Of a DNA stretch of 55,088 nt, positions 7,523-16,402 are shown in pieces (positions within the stretch are counted from its first letter, which is position 1; each line of letters starts with the position of its first letter). Position numbers and translations under genes: made by a program. The stretch is from Agrobacterium arsenijevicii (lineage in GTDB: Bacteria > Pseudomonadota > Alphaproteobacteria > Rhizobiales > Rhizobiaceae): NCBI GenBank assembly GCA_000949895.1, contig JWIT01000022.1, forward strand, positions 1 to 55,088, in the 5' to 3' direction. The notes under the pieces are model-generated. The model was not told the DNA's origin and did no database searches. It saw nothing but the letters and a program-made list of their open reading frames with translations.

Positions 7523-8174
7523 AGCCTGCGTTGCCGGGCACCGGTGTGTTGAGCAGCTGTTGTTCCCACAGATAGGCGATGCCGCTGCCACCGGCGTGCT
7601 GCTTGAGTACTTCGGTCAGCTCTGCGGCGTGCTCTGTCCTCGCCCAGTCACGTTGCCACTCCGAAGCCACGGCCAGCCAGGTCATCATGTTCGCCCCCGC
7701 GCCGATCATGCGCTGAATGGCGACCTCGTGAGCCTCCACTGAAGTGCCGCCCGATGCATCCGTGACCACCGTCACATCCCAGCCTTCGCCAAGCGCCTGG
7801 ATTGTCGGCATGGCGACGCAGATTTCGGTCCACAGGCCGGCGATGATCAGTTGCTTGCGGCCCGTCGCCTTGACCGCATCCACGACCTTCCGATCCTCCC
7901 AGGTGTTGATGAAGGTGCGGTCGATTACCTCTTGGCCGGGAAACACGTCAGTGATGTGCGGGAAGATCAGGCCGCCTCGCGCCGCGATCACGCTGGTCAG
8001 GATGGTGGGAACTCCGAAAGCCTTGGCGGTCTTCGCCAGAGCGGTCGTGTTGTTCACCACGGCCTGCGGGTCATGGCTGTTCAGATTGGCAAGCTGGTAG
8101 GGCTGGTGGTCGATAAGAACGAGTACCGAATCTTCGGGACGCAGAAGCGAAGCAAGGCCATTACGAAAGGTCAT
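7521..8174 (-). CDS. YcaC-like isochorismatase-family hydrolase
   Basis: A 217-residue cysteine hydrolase of the isochorismatase-like superfamily, close to the YcaC group. Catalytic-triad positions are visible: Asp in VLIDHQ (about residue 23), Lys in the DRK stretch and Cys in LWTEICVA. VTDASGGTS and the MTWLAVASEWQRDW tail are typical of YcaC. The start was placed at 8174 (second of two adjacent ATGs) because AAAGGA lies 7 nt upstream; a longer frame reaching 8417 has no hydrolase character in its first 80 residues. The substrate of this group is not settled. It is divergent from a LysR-type gene that probably controls it. Confidence 0.85.
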   Translation of the reverse strand: MTFRNGLASLLRPEDSVLVLIDHQPYQLANLNSHDPQAVVNNTTALAKTAKAFGVPTILTSVIAARGGLIFPHITDVFPGQEVIDRTFINTWEDRKVVDAVKATGRKQLIIAGLWTEICVAMPTIQALGEGWDVTVVTDASGGTSVEAHEVAIQRMIGAGANMMTWLAVASEWQRDWARTEHAAELTEVLKQHAGGSGIAYLWEQQLLNTPVPGNAG

Positions 8175-8326
8175 CATTACATCCTTTGCTGCCGTTGTGA
8201 GCGGCATTGGTTTTGCGGGAGACATGCGCCAGTGGCGACGCTGCCTGGCTCCAGTATTGCCGTTCCCATTCGAGATGCGGTAGCGTCGCTTTCTGGCAAG
8301 CTGTGTCGCAAATTGGGGAACGCCAA

Positions 8327-9220
8327 ATGGATATCGAAGAACTGTGGACCTTCGTGGAAGTGGCTGATGCCGGGGGAGTTTCGCCCGCAGCACTTCGGCT
8401 CGGCGTCTCCAAGTCAATCGTCAGTCGGCGGCTTTTTCGGCTTGAGGCGGAACTCGGCGTCCAGCTTCTGGCACGAACCACAAGGGGCGCCGCGCTCACG
8501 GAAGCAGGGTCCATCTTCCGGGATTATGCGGCCAGGGTCTGCGCCGAAATCGACGTGGCCAAGGAAACGATCCTGCCCGCCGGTGAACTTCGCGGCCGCT
8601 TGCGCGTTGCCCTGCCGCTTTCTTTCGGCCCCACTCACTTCGCACCCATCCTCGCGGAAATGGCGCGCCGTCACCCAAAGCTCCAGATCCAGACATGTTA
8701 CAGCGACCGCTTCGTCGACCTCATCACAGAAGGTTATGATTGTGCGATACGGGTTGGTTATCTTCAGGACTCCAACCTGATTGCAAGACGCGTCGGACCA
8801 ATCCACGGGAAGTTCGTCGCGAGCCCGGACTACATCAAAGCGCACGGGTCGCCCGAGACGCCGGAGGAACTCGTCGCGCACGAGGCTCTCATGCAGGGCA
8901 CCGAAGCCTGGCAACTCATGGATGGCGACAAGATCATCACGGTTCGTCCGCAGGGGCGTTTCAAGGCAGACAACGGCACGGCTCTGGTTGCTGCTGCAAT
9001 CGCGGGACTGGGGATTGCCTATCTCCCTGACGGCCTCACCGATGAACACATCGCCTCCGGAGCGCTTGTGCCGGTCATGACACGTTACCCCCCACCTCCG
9101 GCGGGCGCATATGTCATCCGCCCGCCGGGCCAGCATCCCGCACGGAAGATACGGGTTCTCACCGAATTGCTGATTGAGTATTGCGAACCGGCACCGCATC
9201 TCCCGGGTGCCGACCGCTAG
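8327..9220 (+). CDS. LysR-family transcriptional regulator
   Basis: A 297-residue LysR protein with an N-terminal winged HTH (residues 1-60, SPAALRLGVSKSIVSRRLFRLEAELGVQLLARTTRG) and a periplasmic-binding-like effector domain (about 90-290). The ATG at 8327 is supported by GGGGAA about 6 nt upstream and by the HTH starting at once after it; the frame extends 40 codons further upstream but that part overlaps the divergent gene. It is the likely regulator of the YcaC-like hydrolase at 8174. The HTH resembles the AaeR/DmlR-type LysR branch; the inducer is unknown. Confidence 0.92.
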   Translation: MDIEELWTFVEVADAGGVSPAALRLGVSKSIVSRRLFRLEAELGVQLLARTTRGAALTEAGSIFRDYAARVCAEIDVAKETILPAGELRGRLRVALPLSFGPTHFAPILAEMARRHPKLQIQTCYSDRFVDLITEGYDCAIRVGYLQDSNLIARRVGPIHGKFVASPDYIKAHGSPETPEELVAHEALMQGTEAWQLMDGDKIITVRPQGRFKADNGTALVAAAIAGLGIAYLPDGLTDEHIASGALVPVMTRYPPPPAGAYVIRPPGQHPARKIRVLTELLIEYCEPAPHLPGADR

Positions 9221-9268
9221 AGCATGGCGCTCTGCAACTTGCTCAGCCGCTAACGCATCAATCGCGCC

Positions 9269-10411
9269 CTATCCATAGACGGCGTTCCTGACATCCCCCG
9301 GGAATGCGCCGGACATGCCTTCAAATGCCGTATTGGTGAGTGCGACCACGGAAAGACCGTTTGCGCGGTCGATGAACCAGTTGTGGCCGTAGGCGCCGCC
9401 CCATTGCAGCGTGCCCGGCGCTTGCGGCGTACCGGTCGGCGCGGGGTCGACCAGCACCGCCCATCCATAACCGAAACCCCAGCCCGGTCCTTGCGTCTCA
9501 GCCTCGGTGCCAACGTGATCGATGGCCATGGCGTCTACTGTTCTGGTGTCGAGGATCGATGCCCCGCCAGTGCGGATCGCCTCCAGAAAACGCAGAACAT
9601 CGCCTGCCGTACCAGCCATGCCTGCGCCGCCCGAAGGATAAGACTTGGGATCAAGGATGCGTGACGGCGCAAAGCGCGCGGTCGTGCCGAAAATTGGCAC
9701 CCTTATTCCATCGCTCATCAGCGCCGGCTCGGGATTGCCATCCGCATAGGCCGCGGTCAGCCGCGACGTTTCCCGAACGGTAAAACCCGTATCTTCAAGC
9801 CCAAGCGGGGCCGTCACCTTGTCACGGACGATCTCGGCCAGGCTGCGGCCCTCCAGCTTCTCCAAGATACCGCCGAGCACATCGAGACCAAGAGAATAGA
9901 GCCAGCCCGTGCCGGGCGCGAAAGCGAGAGGCGCCGCTGCGAGACGTGACAGGTTTTCCTGCAATGACAGGCCCGGCTGATCGAGGCCGTCAGAGACATC
10001 AAGCCTGTGATACGGCCCATCGGACGGTTCGAGAAAACCATAACCGAGGCCGGACGTATGCGTGAGCAGTTGATGGATGGTGATCTCCGGCCGTGTGCCG
10101 TCAGGCAGGGCAGGACGGAAATCCGGCAGCCATTGCGTCACCGGCGCATGAAGGTCGAGCCGCCCTTCCTCCACGAGCCGCATGGTGGCGGCCGTAACAA
10201 CGGGCTTGGTGATGGAGGCGAGCCGGAAGATCGAATCTTCACGCATCGCTGTCCCGGTTTCGCGATCCGAATAGCCGGCGGCGCGGTGATGGATGACCTG
10301 TCCGTCACGGGCAACGAGCACGACGGCACCAACGATGCGTTTTTCGGCAAGCGCCCTGTCGATCACGGCGTCGATGCGGGCGGGTGCCTCGGAATAATCA
10401 GGGAGACTCAT
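9269..10411 (-). CDS. Serine hydrolase of the beta-lactamase/esterase (class C-like) family
   Basis: A 380-residue protein with the SxxK motif SITK (catalytic S66), a YSL tyrosine motif near residue 170 and WGGAYGH replacing the KTG box near 350. This pattern fits EstB-type esterases and other penicillin-binding-like hydrolases better than true AmpC enzymes. It lacks a signal peptide, so action in the cytoplasm is expected. The start at 10411 was chosen for AGAGGA 9 nt upstream; the frame runs further up into the divergent regulator region without protein character. The TetR-type gene at 10478 is divergent and likely its repressor. Substrate unknown. Confidence 0.85.
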   Translation of the reverse strand: MSLPDYSEAPARIDAVIDRALAEKRIVGAVVLVARDGQVIHHRAAGYSDRETGTAMREDSIFRLASITKPVVTAATMRLVEEGRLDLHAPVTQWLPDFRPALPDGTRPEITIHQLLTHTSGLGYGFLEPSDGPYHRLDVSDGLDQPGLSLQENLSRLAAAPLAFAPGTGWLYSLGLDVLGGILEKLEGRSLAEIVRDKVTAPLGLEDTGFTVRETSRLTAAYADGNPEPALMSDGIRVPIFGTTARFAPSRILDPKSYPSGGAGMAGTAGDVLRFLEAIRTGGASILDTRTVDAMAIDHVGTEAETQGPGWGFGYGWAVLVDPAPTGTPQAPGTLQWGGAYGHNWFIDRANGLSVVALTNTAFEGMSGAFPGDVRNAVYG

Positions 10412-10477
10412 GGGATTTCGTCCTCTATAATCACAATGATCGTTCCTGAATAACAAGCTCGAAAGGATATTTCTAGA

Positions 10478-11107
10478 GTGATCGATGTGAAAAATAACAA
10501 GGCCGTTTCGCGACCGCGCGGCCGCCCCCGCGCCTTCGACCGCGACGAGGTGCTGGCAAAGGCTGCGGAGACATTCTGGCGTCTCGGTTATGAAGGTGCG
10601 TCTATTGCCGATTTGACGGCCGCGATGGGGATCACGCCGCAAAGCCTTTATGCGGCCTTCACGTCAAAAGCCGATCTCTATCGGGAGGCTCTGGCATGGT
10701 ATCAGGCACATATCGGGGCCTCCACGGCGCGCGCGCTTGAAGCGAGCGACGTGGTGGCGGCGCTGGCGTGCGTGCTTCGTGAATCCGCCCATGAATTCAC
10801 CCGCCCCGGTCGCCCCCATGGTTGTATGGTTTCGACCGCCGTGCTGACGTGTGCCGTCGAGAACGAGCCTGTCGCGCAGCATGTCTCCACTCTGCGCAAT
10901 GAAACGCTTGCTGCAATCGAAGGGCGTATCTCGCGTGGCATTGAGGAAGGGCAAATGAAGCGGGCGACCGATGCGGCGGCTCTTGCGCGTTTCGTTGGCG
11001 CAATGATCCAGGGCATGTCCGTGCAGGCGCAGGACGGCGCATCCGATACGGCGCTTTTGGCGATAGCAAACCTCGCAATAGCGGAGATCGAACGTCATCG
11101 TGCCTGA
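10478..11107 (+). CDS. TetR-family transcriptional regulator
   Basis: A 209-residue TetR protein with GRPRAFD leader and HTH (about residues 22-68, SIADLTAAMGITPQSLYAAF), followed by an all-helical ligand domain typical of the AcrR/RutR-like type. It starts at GTG with GAAAGGA about 10 nt upstream; an alternative GTG lies three codons on. It is divergent from the serine hydrolase with 66 bp between them and probably represses it. A related HTH is seen in bdcR of this window, but the ligand domains differ. Confidence 0.9.
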   Translation: MIDVKNNKAVSRPRGRPRAFDRDEVLAKAAETFWRLGYEGASIADLTAAMGITPQSLYAAFTSKADLYREALAWYQAHIGASTARALEASDVVAALACVLRESAHEFTRPGRPHGCMVSTAVLTCAVENEPVAQHVSTLRNETLAAIEGRISRGIEEGQMKRATDAAALARFVGAMIQGMSVQAQDGASDTALLAIANLAIAEIERHRA

Positions 11108-11236
11108 GGACGCCTGACGGCATATCATTACTTTTGAACTGCGCAGCGAATGACGGGTTGAGATGGTGTCGGGCAAAGGGTATCAGGTGCCTCAATTCCA
11201 GGCGGACCTCCCGCGAACAACAAGGCGTATCCTGAC

Positions 11237-12196
11237 ATGATCCCGGATTTTCTCGTCACCCATTCCGGTGGCTTCCATGCCGATGAGCTGCTGTCCAGCG
11301 TCATCCTGACGCGGCTTTTTCCGCAGGCCCGCATTATCCGCAGCAGGGCGCCGGAATGGATCACCCCCGGCGTGGATCGCATCATCTACGATGTCGGTGG
11401 CGCTTATGACGCGACGAAGGGGATCTTCGATCACCACCAGCGCGGCGCACCGCTCCGCGAAGACGGTCAGCCATACAGTTCGTTCGGACTGATCTGGAAA
11501 CATTTCGGCCGGGACTATCTTGCCGCCTTCGGCGTTCCCAACGAACATGTCGAAGCCGTCCATGCCTCTTTCGATGCCAGCTTTGTGCTGCCGGTCGATC
11601 TTGTCGACAATGGTGCGCTCAGCCCCTCCACCGCCGGGCCGCTCGTTGCGCTGACGCTGCCTGTCCTGCTGGAAACTCTGAAACCTGTTTTTGACGAGAC
11701 CGACCCCGAAGCGGACGATCGCTGTTTCCACGCGGCGCTGGTCATTGCCCGCAGCTTCGTCGAGGCGAAAATTGCCAAAAGTGCTGCGAAATTGCGGGCC
11801 GAGGCGCTTGTTACCCAGGCAATCGTCGATACCGGTGAAGGGCGAGTTCTGGAATTGCCGATGGGGATGCCGTTCCGGCCCGCCATCGTGAAGGCGGGTG
11901 CCGACCATCTGCTGTTTGTCGTTCATCCGCGCGACAAGGACTGGTGTCTGACCGGCATCCGCCGCGCAGATGAAGGTTTTGAACTGCGGGCGGACCTGCC
12001 GGCGGCATGGGCCGGCCTGACCAATGGCGATCTGGAAGCGGTTTGTGGCGTTGAAGGCGCGAGCTTCTGCCACAACGGCCGCTTTATTGCCGCCGCCAAG
12101 ACCCGCGACGCCGCACTCGCCATGGCGGAACTGGCTGTGAAAGAGGCGATCTCCCTTGGCGCCGGAAATGTTGTTTCATCGAACGATGGCGAATGA
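11237..12196 (+). CDS. MYG1 family protein (UPF0160, DHH-like phosphoesterase)
   Basis: A 319-residue protein that covers the whole MYG1/UPF0160 family. The N-terminal HSGGFHADE (residues 9-17), YDVGG (about 51) and FDHHQRG (about 64-70) are the metal-binding motifs of DHH-like nucleases and phosphoesterases; eukaryotic MYG1 acts as a 3'-5' RNA exonuclease. The bacterial role is not established. It stands alone: the preceding TetR gene ends 129 bp before, and a strong terminator follows. The start at 11237 begins directly at the conserved fold. Confidence 0.88.
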   Translation: MIPDFLVTHSGGFHADELLSSVILTRLFPQARIIRSRAPEWITPGVDRIIYDVGGAYDATKGIFDHHQRGAPLREDGQPYSSFGLIWKHFGRDYLAAFGVPNEHVEAVHASFDASFVLPVDLVDNGALSPSTAGPLVALTLPVLLETLKPVFDETDPEADDRCFHAALVIARSFVEAKIAKSAAKLRAEALVTQAIVDTGEGRVLELPMGMPFRPAIVKAGADHLLFVVHPRDKDWCLTGIRRADEGFELRADLPAAWAGLTNGDLEAVCGVEGASFCHNGRFIAAAKTRDAALAMAELAVKEAISLGAGNVVSSNDGE

Positions 12197-12225
12197 GTAG
12201 GAGATTGCTCGGCAGACGAGCTGGC

Positions 12226-12250
12226 AAGGCATATCAAATGATATGCCTTT
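12226..12250 (+). terminator. Terminator after the MYG1 gene
   Basis: AAGGCATATCA (12226-12236) and its exact complement (12239-12249) form an 11-bp stem with a very small loop, 29 nt after the stop, ending in TTT. Confidence 0.6.
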
Positions 12251-12313
12251 GACGGCCTCCGGTCCGCGTCATTGGCCCTGCCCTCCACTCCCAGCGTTAC
12301 GGAGTTTCACACG

Positions 12314-13156
12314 ATGACCCGATCCAACCCGATCCCCAGCCCTGAAATTCCGCAACAGCGGGTCGAGGCCCGTTACGGGGTGCAAGCCGCCTTTTCGCCG
12401 CCCTTCTGGAATGACACCATCGATACGTTGCTGGATCATCGCACCGCACGCGCCTACCTGCCCAGGGCGCTGCCGGACGGTACTCTGGAACTTCTGGTCG
12501 CGGCTGCGCAATCAGCGCCGACATCGTCCAATCTTCAGGCGTGGAGCGTGGTGGCGGTTCGGGACAAGGATCGCAAGGCGCGTCTGGCAGGCTTCACGGG
12601 TGGTAACAACCATATAAAAGACGCCCCTGTTTTTCTCATATGGCTGATCGACCTGAAGCGCTTGCGAACCGTCGCTTCGAACCATGGCAATCAGGGCGAA
12701 GGGCTGGATTATCTGGAAAGCTTCCTGATTGGCGCGATCGATGCGGCGCTGGCTGCGCAGAATGCCGTTGCTGCAATCGATTCACTCGGTCTCGGCTCCT
12801 GTTACGTGGGCGGCATTCGCAACAAACCGGAGGAGGTTTCCCGTGAACTGAACCTGCCTGCGGAGACGATTGCGGTGTTTGGCCTTACGGTCGGTTACCC
12901 TGACCCGACGGTGAAAACCGACGTCAAACCGCGCCTGCCGCAATCATCCATTCTGTTTCATGAAACCTATTCGGAAGCGGCACGGGATGATCTCGATTCC
13001 TATGACGAGGTCCTGAAGGTGTTTCAGCAGAAACAGGGCCTGCCGCAGAATGGCTGGACAGCACCCATTGCACAGCGTGTACAAAATGCCGATGCCCTGA
13101 AGGGGCGCGCGGAATTGAGCCAGACATTGCGTCGCCTCGGCTTCGCCATCAAATAA
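12314..13156 (+). CDS. NfsA-like FMN nitroreductase / NADPH-dependent oxidoreductase
   Basis: A 280-residue flavin reductase of the NfsA/Frp type. The family signature HRTARAYLP..LP near residue 45, SAPTSSNLQAWSVVAV for FMN binding (about 73-88), and GLGSCYVGGIRN.P (about 170-183) are all present. Such enzymes reduce nitroaromatics, quinones or flavins with NADPH in the cytoplasm. The ATG at 12314 has ACGGAG 9 nt upstream. It is a single gene, bounded by a terminator before and a strong hairpin after; no regulator is adjacent. Confidence 0.88.
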   Translation: MTRSNPIPSPEIPQQRVEARYGVQAAFSPPFWNDTIDTLLDHRTARAYLPRALPDGTLELLVAAAQSAPTSSNLQAWSVVAVRDKDRKARLAGFTGGNNHIKDAPVFLIWLIDLKRLRTVASNHGNQGEGLDYLESFLIGAIDAALAAQNAVAAIDSLGLGSCYVGGIRNKPEEVSRELNLPAETIAVFGLTVGYPDPTVKTDVKPRLPQSSILFHETYSEAARDDLDSYDEVLKVFQQKQGLPQNGWTAPIAQRVQNADALKGRAELSQTLRRLGFAIK

Positions 13157-13170
13157 ATCCGTTCCGGTTG

Positions 13171-13195
13171 CCGGAGACGCAGCGTGCGTCTCCGG
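13171..13195. terminator. Perfect 11-bp hairpin between convergent genes
   Basis: CCGGAGACGCA (13171-13181) and its complement (13185-13195) enclose a 3-nt loop. It lies between the nitroreductase stop and the convergent transporter stop (13200), a probable two-way terminator without a strong T tract. Confidence 0.6.
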
Positions 13196-13199
13196 AAAT

Positions 13200-14714
13200 T
13201 TACGGAGCCGCTACCTCGTCGGCGACTGGAGCACTATTCGGCAAGAGGAGAAGGACGGCGATCGCGCAGAGCGTCGTTACCGCGGCAAGCCACCAGCAAA
13301 GTGTCGAAAACGCGGTCTGGTAGGCATCCCGCAACAGGTCGTCGCCGATGTGGGACGACATTGCCGCTGCCCCCGTGAGGTCACCGACCGCCAGACGCTG
13401 CCCCGTCTGGTTCAAGAGAGACGTGGACAAGGGCGTCAGCCGGCCGAGCGATGCGGAGGACAATGCGGATAGAGCGGCGCTGACGATTGCAAGCGCGATA
13501 CCTTCACCGGCAACTCGTACGGTACTGAATATGCCGGTCGCCATTCCTGCGCGCTCCACCGGCACGACACCGACCGACAAGCCGTCCATCAGACCCCAGG
13601 GCAGGCCTGCACCCACGCCGATGACGAGCATGGGCAGAACGATCATGTCGCCATCCTCCGCTGTAAAACCGGCAAGCCAGACGAGGCCGGTGGCGGCGAT
13701 CAGCAGACCGATACAGCAGAGTATGCCCGGTGAAACATGGCGCGCCAGCATCGTCGCTACGATAGGCACGACAAGCATCGGAGCCGACAGCCCCAGCATG
13801 ATGAACCCTGCCCCGAGCGCTCCATGTTGCTCGATGCCGATCAGGCGCAACGGGATGATGACCAGAAGAACAACGAAGCAGGCGCAGGTGGCAATCGGCA
13901 GCAGTTGCACACCCACGAAACGCGGATAACGGAACAGCGACAGGTCCAGCATCGGCCGCGCCGCCCGGATTTCGATCACGACAAAGGCCGCCAGCGAAAG
14001 CGCAAATCCTGCGCTGAAAGCGATGATGCCGACAGGCCCCATAACTGGCAGCTCGATCATCGCCACGGTGAACAGGGTGAGCGTGAGGGTGAAGCTTGCC
14101 GCCCCCAGCCAGTCGAGTTCCGCCGCATCGGGATCTCTCGTTTCGCGCATCCGTGGCGGGCCGAGGATCAGGGCGAGGAGACCGATCAGACCGCCGGCAA
14201 GGAATATCGCCCGCCATCCGACTGTTTCGATCATCAATCCTGTCAGCAGCGGGCCGGAAGCAAGACCGACCCCGAAGGTCGTTCCAAGCAACCCGAAGGC
14301 GCGCGTCCTTGCGTGGCCGTCGAATTCCTGCGCAAGTGCTGCCGTTCCCCCGGCCAAGGCGGCAGCGGCGCCCACGCCCTGACCGGCACGCAGCAGGTCG
14401 ATGATCCAGACCGAAGGCGCCAGCCCAAGGGCGAAGGAAAACCCGGTAAACAGCGCAAGGCCAATCAAGAATACCCGCCGTCTGCCATATCGATCGGCCA
14501 GCGCGCCGGCTGCCATCAACAGGCTGCCGAATGCCAGCATGAAGGCATTGGTGATCCAGGTGAGAGATTCCGGTGATCCGCCAAGATCCTGCCCAATCGC
14601 AGGTGTTGCAACTGCACCGGCGGAAAAGTTCAAGGGAAGCGTCAAGGCGGCAAGACATACTGCCACCAATACCGAATTTCGGCTGGCGGAGGCTCTAGGA
14701 GGGGCGTCGATCAT
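13200..14714 (-). CDS. MFS drug/metabolite exporter, DHA2 (14-helix) type
   Basis: A 504-residue membrane protein with about 14 hydrophobic segments. The ADRYGRRRVF loop between helices 2 and 3 (about residues 72-82) is the MFS signature, and the GASGPLL-like motif C of antiporters appears as GVGLASGPLLTG in helix 5. This length and helix count fit the DHA2 (EmrB/QacA) family of proton-driven exporters in the inner membrane. A LysR-type gene at 14849 is divergent and probably controls it. The exported compound cannot be predicted. Confidence 0.9.
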   Translation of the reverse strand: MIDAPPRASASRNSVLVAVCLAALTLPLNFSAGAVATPAIGQDLGGSPESLTWITNAFMLAFGSLLMAAGALADRYGRRRVFLIGLALFTGFSFALGLAPSVWIIDLLRAGQGVGAAAALAGGTAALAQEFDGHARTRAFGLLGTTFGVGLASGPLLTGLMIETVGWRAIFLAGGLIGLLALILGPPRMRETRDPDAAELDWLGAASFTLTLTLFTVAMIELPVMGPVGIIAFSAGFALSLAAFVVIEIRAARPMLDLSLFRYPRFVGVQLLPIATCACFVVLLVIIPLRLIGIEQHGALGAGFIMLGLSAPMLVVPIVATMLARHVSPGILCCIGLLIAATGLVWLAGFTAEDGDMIVLPMLVIGVGAGLPWGLMDGLSVGVVPVERAGMATGIFSTVRVAGEGIALAIVSAALSALSSASLGRLTPLSTSLLNQTGQRLAVGDLTGAAAMSSHIGDDLLRDAYQTAFSTLCWWLAAVTTLCAIAVLLLLPNSAPVADEVAAP

Positions 14715-14848
14715 GCGAACTCCAATGGTGAAAATGGCATCGCGACATCAAGGTCGCGTATCGGGCTGCATTCTCATCAGACGACATGATTTCGACAATC
14801 AGCCTTGCAGGCCTTTCATTGCGGATCAAAATTCTCTAATTATTGGTG

Positions 14849-15739
14849 ATGGATAAGCTGAGCGAGATCGATGCCTTCGTCCGCGTTGCCGAAAGGCTGA
14901 ATTTTGCCAAGGCCGGGCAGAGCCTCGGACTGTCCCCCTCTGCGGTTGGGAAAAGTGTTGCCCGGCTGGAAGCGTCATTGGGCGTGCGGCTGTTCAATCG
15001 CACCACACGGCAGGTCTCCCTGACCAATGAAGGGGCAATGTTGTTTGAGCGATATCGGGCTATCCTGACCGACCTGCGCGATGCCCACGAGGCGGTCGCG
15101 GATAATCTGGCCCTGCCGCGCGGTAGTCTGCGCGTGACGCTGCCGACAATCGGATACCGCTTTCTGCTGCCGATCGTGCCTGAATTTCGTCAGCGTTATC
15201 CCGACATCGATCTGGAACTCGACTTCAACGACCGGCGCGTCGATCTGATCGAAGGCGGCTTCGACGCGGCTATCCGCAGCGGCGAGCTTGACGATTCCAA
15301 CCTGATGGCGCGACGTCTGGGTCCGTTCCGGTTCATTTTATGCGCATCGCCAGACTATTTTCAACGAATGGGCATGCCCCGGCACCCAAACCAATTGTCA
15401 GAGCACGAAGCGCTGCGCTTCCGCTTTCCCACCTCGGGTAAGTTTCAGGAATGGCGGCTGGAAAACGGCGACAACCCCTTGTCGAACATGCGTGTCGCCC
15501 TCACCTGCGGCAATATGGAGGCGATACGGGCGGCGGCGATTGACGGGCTGGGTCTCGCCTACATGCCCGAATTCCTGGCGACGGACGCCATCCGGGATGG
15601 CTTGCTCAAGACAGTATTGAACGAAAATCTCGCCGCACCGGGGCAATTTTCGATAGTCTGGCCGTCAGCGCGTTTCATGACCCCGCGGCTGCGCGCTTTC
15701 ATCGATTTCGCGATCGAAAAGCTGTTTGTCGAAACCTGA
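14849..15739 (+). CDS. LysR-family transcriptional regulator
   Basis: A 296-residue LysR protein: HTH in residues 1-60 (FAKAGQSLGLSPSAVGKSVARLEASLGVRLFNRTTR), effector domain about 90-290 with the FDAAIRSG and DSNLMARRLG stretches common to the DmlR-like branch. The ATG at 14849 is preferred over the TTG and GTG just before it because it gives the standard N-terminus; no strong ribosome site is seen. It is divergent from the DHA2 exporter (134 bp between starts) and is its likely regulator. Confidence 0.92.
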   Translation: MDKLSEIDAFVRVAERLNFAKAGQSLGLSPSAVGKSVARLEASLGVRLFNRTTRQVSLTNEGAMLFERYRAILTDLRDAHEAVADNLALPRGSLRVTLPTIGYRFLLPIVPEFRQRYPDIDLELDFNDRRVDLIEGGFDAAIRSGELDDSNLMARRLGPFRFILCASPDYFQRMGMPRHPNQLSEHEALRFRFPTSGKFQEWRLENGDNPLSNMRVALTCGNMEAIRAAAIDGLGLAYMPEFLATDAIRDGLLKTVLNENLAAPGQFSIVWPSARFMTPRLRAFIDFAIEKLFVET

Positions 15740-15820
15740 TCGAATGGGCTCCTTTGCGGACTTGTTCCTCGTGCCCTTAAATCCCACATCGCCGAAGATA
15801 TTTTTTGTTAGTGAGTACCC

Positions 15821-16375
15821 ATGAACACGTCGGCTTCTTTGCCCATAAACACCGAACGCCTTGTCCTCCGCCAATTCCATCCTGCCGATTTACCGTCCTA
15901 TGCTGACTATCACGGGCGGGAGGACGTCTACAGGTTCCTCTACGCCTCGCCACCTGAAAAGGAGGCGCTTGAAGCTCAATTTGCTTCAATGCTGTCGGCA
16001 CCGTTTGAAAATGATGGAGATACCCTGCGCTTGGCGGTGGTGCGTCTGAACGATCAGGCCGTGCTCGGGGAAGTGCTTCTGAAAATCGCCAGTAAAACTG
16101 CGTTGCAGGCGGAAGTCGGTTATATTTTCAACCCTTCCTTTTCGGGACAAGGATATGCGACCGAAGCTGTGCGCGCGATAATCAGCCTCGGCTTCGACCA
16201 GCTTGGTTGCCACAGAATTTTTGCGCGGCTGGACAGCCTCAATCACGGATCAATTGGCATCGTTGAGCGTCTCAAAATGCGTAGAGAAGCGCATCTGGTT
16301 CAAAACGATCGCTTCAATGGAAATTGGGGCGACGAGTTCATCTACGCGGTTCTGAAATCCGAGTGGCATGCATGA
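15821..16375 (+). CDS. GNAT N-acetyltransferase, RimJ/RimL-like
   Basis: A 184-residue GNAT enzyme. TERLVLRQFHPADLPSYADY at the N-terminus, GYIFNPSFSGQGYATEA (about residues 104-120, acetyl-CoA pyrophosphate loop) and RIFARLDSLNHGSIGIVERL (about 135-155) follow the RimJ/RimL pattern. It would transfer an acetyl group to a protein N-terminus or small amine; the substrate is open. The gene is monocistronic and faces a convergent LysR gene with 27 bp between stops. The base composition is a little less GC-rich than its neighbours. Confidence 0.88.
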   Translation: MNTSASLPINTERLVLRQFHPADLPSYADYHGREDVYRFLYASPPEKEALEAQFASMLSAPFENDGDTLRLAVVRLNDQAVLGEVLLKIASKTALQAEVGYIFNPSFSGQGYATEAVRAIISLGFDQLGCHRIFARLDSLNHGSIGIVERLKMRREAHLVQNDRFNGNWGDEFIYAVLKSEWHA

Positions 16376-16402
16376 GGTCGGCTGCAAGGCTGTCGTCATC
16401 GG

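Noticed and set aside
9269..10411. Serine hydrolase considered as a second AmpC beta-lactamase
   Set aside because: It lacks a signal peptide and the KTG motif, having HxG-like sequence instead, and so fits esterase-type relatives.
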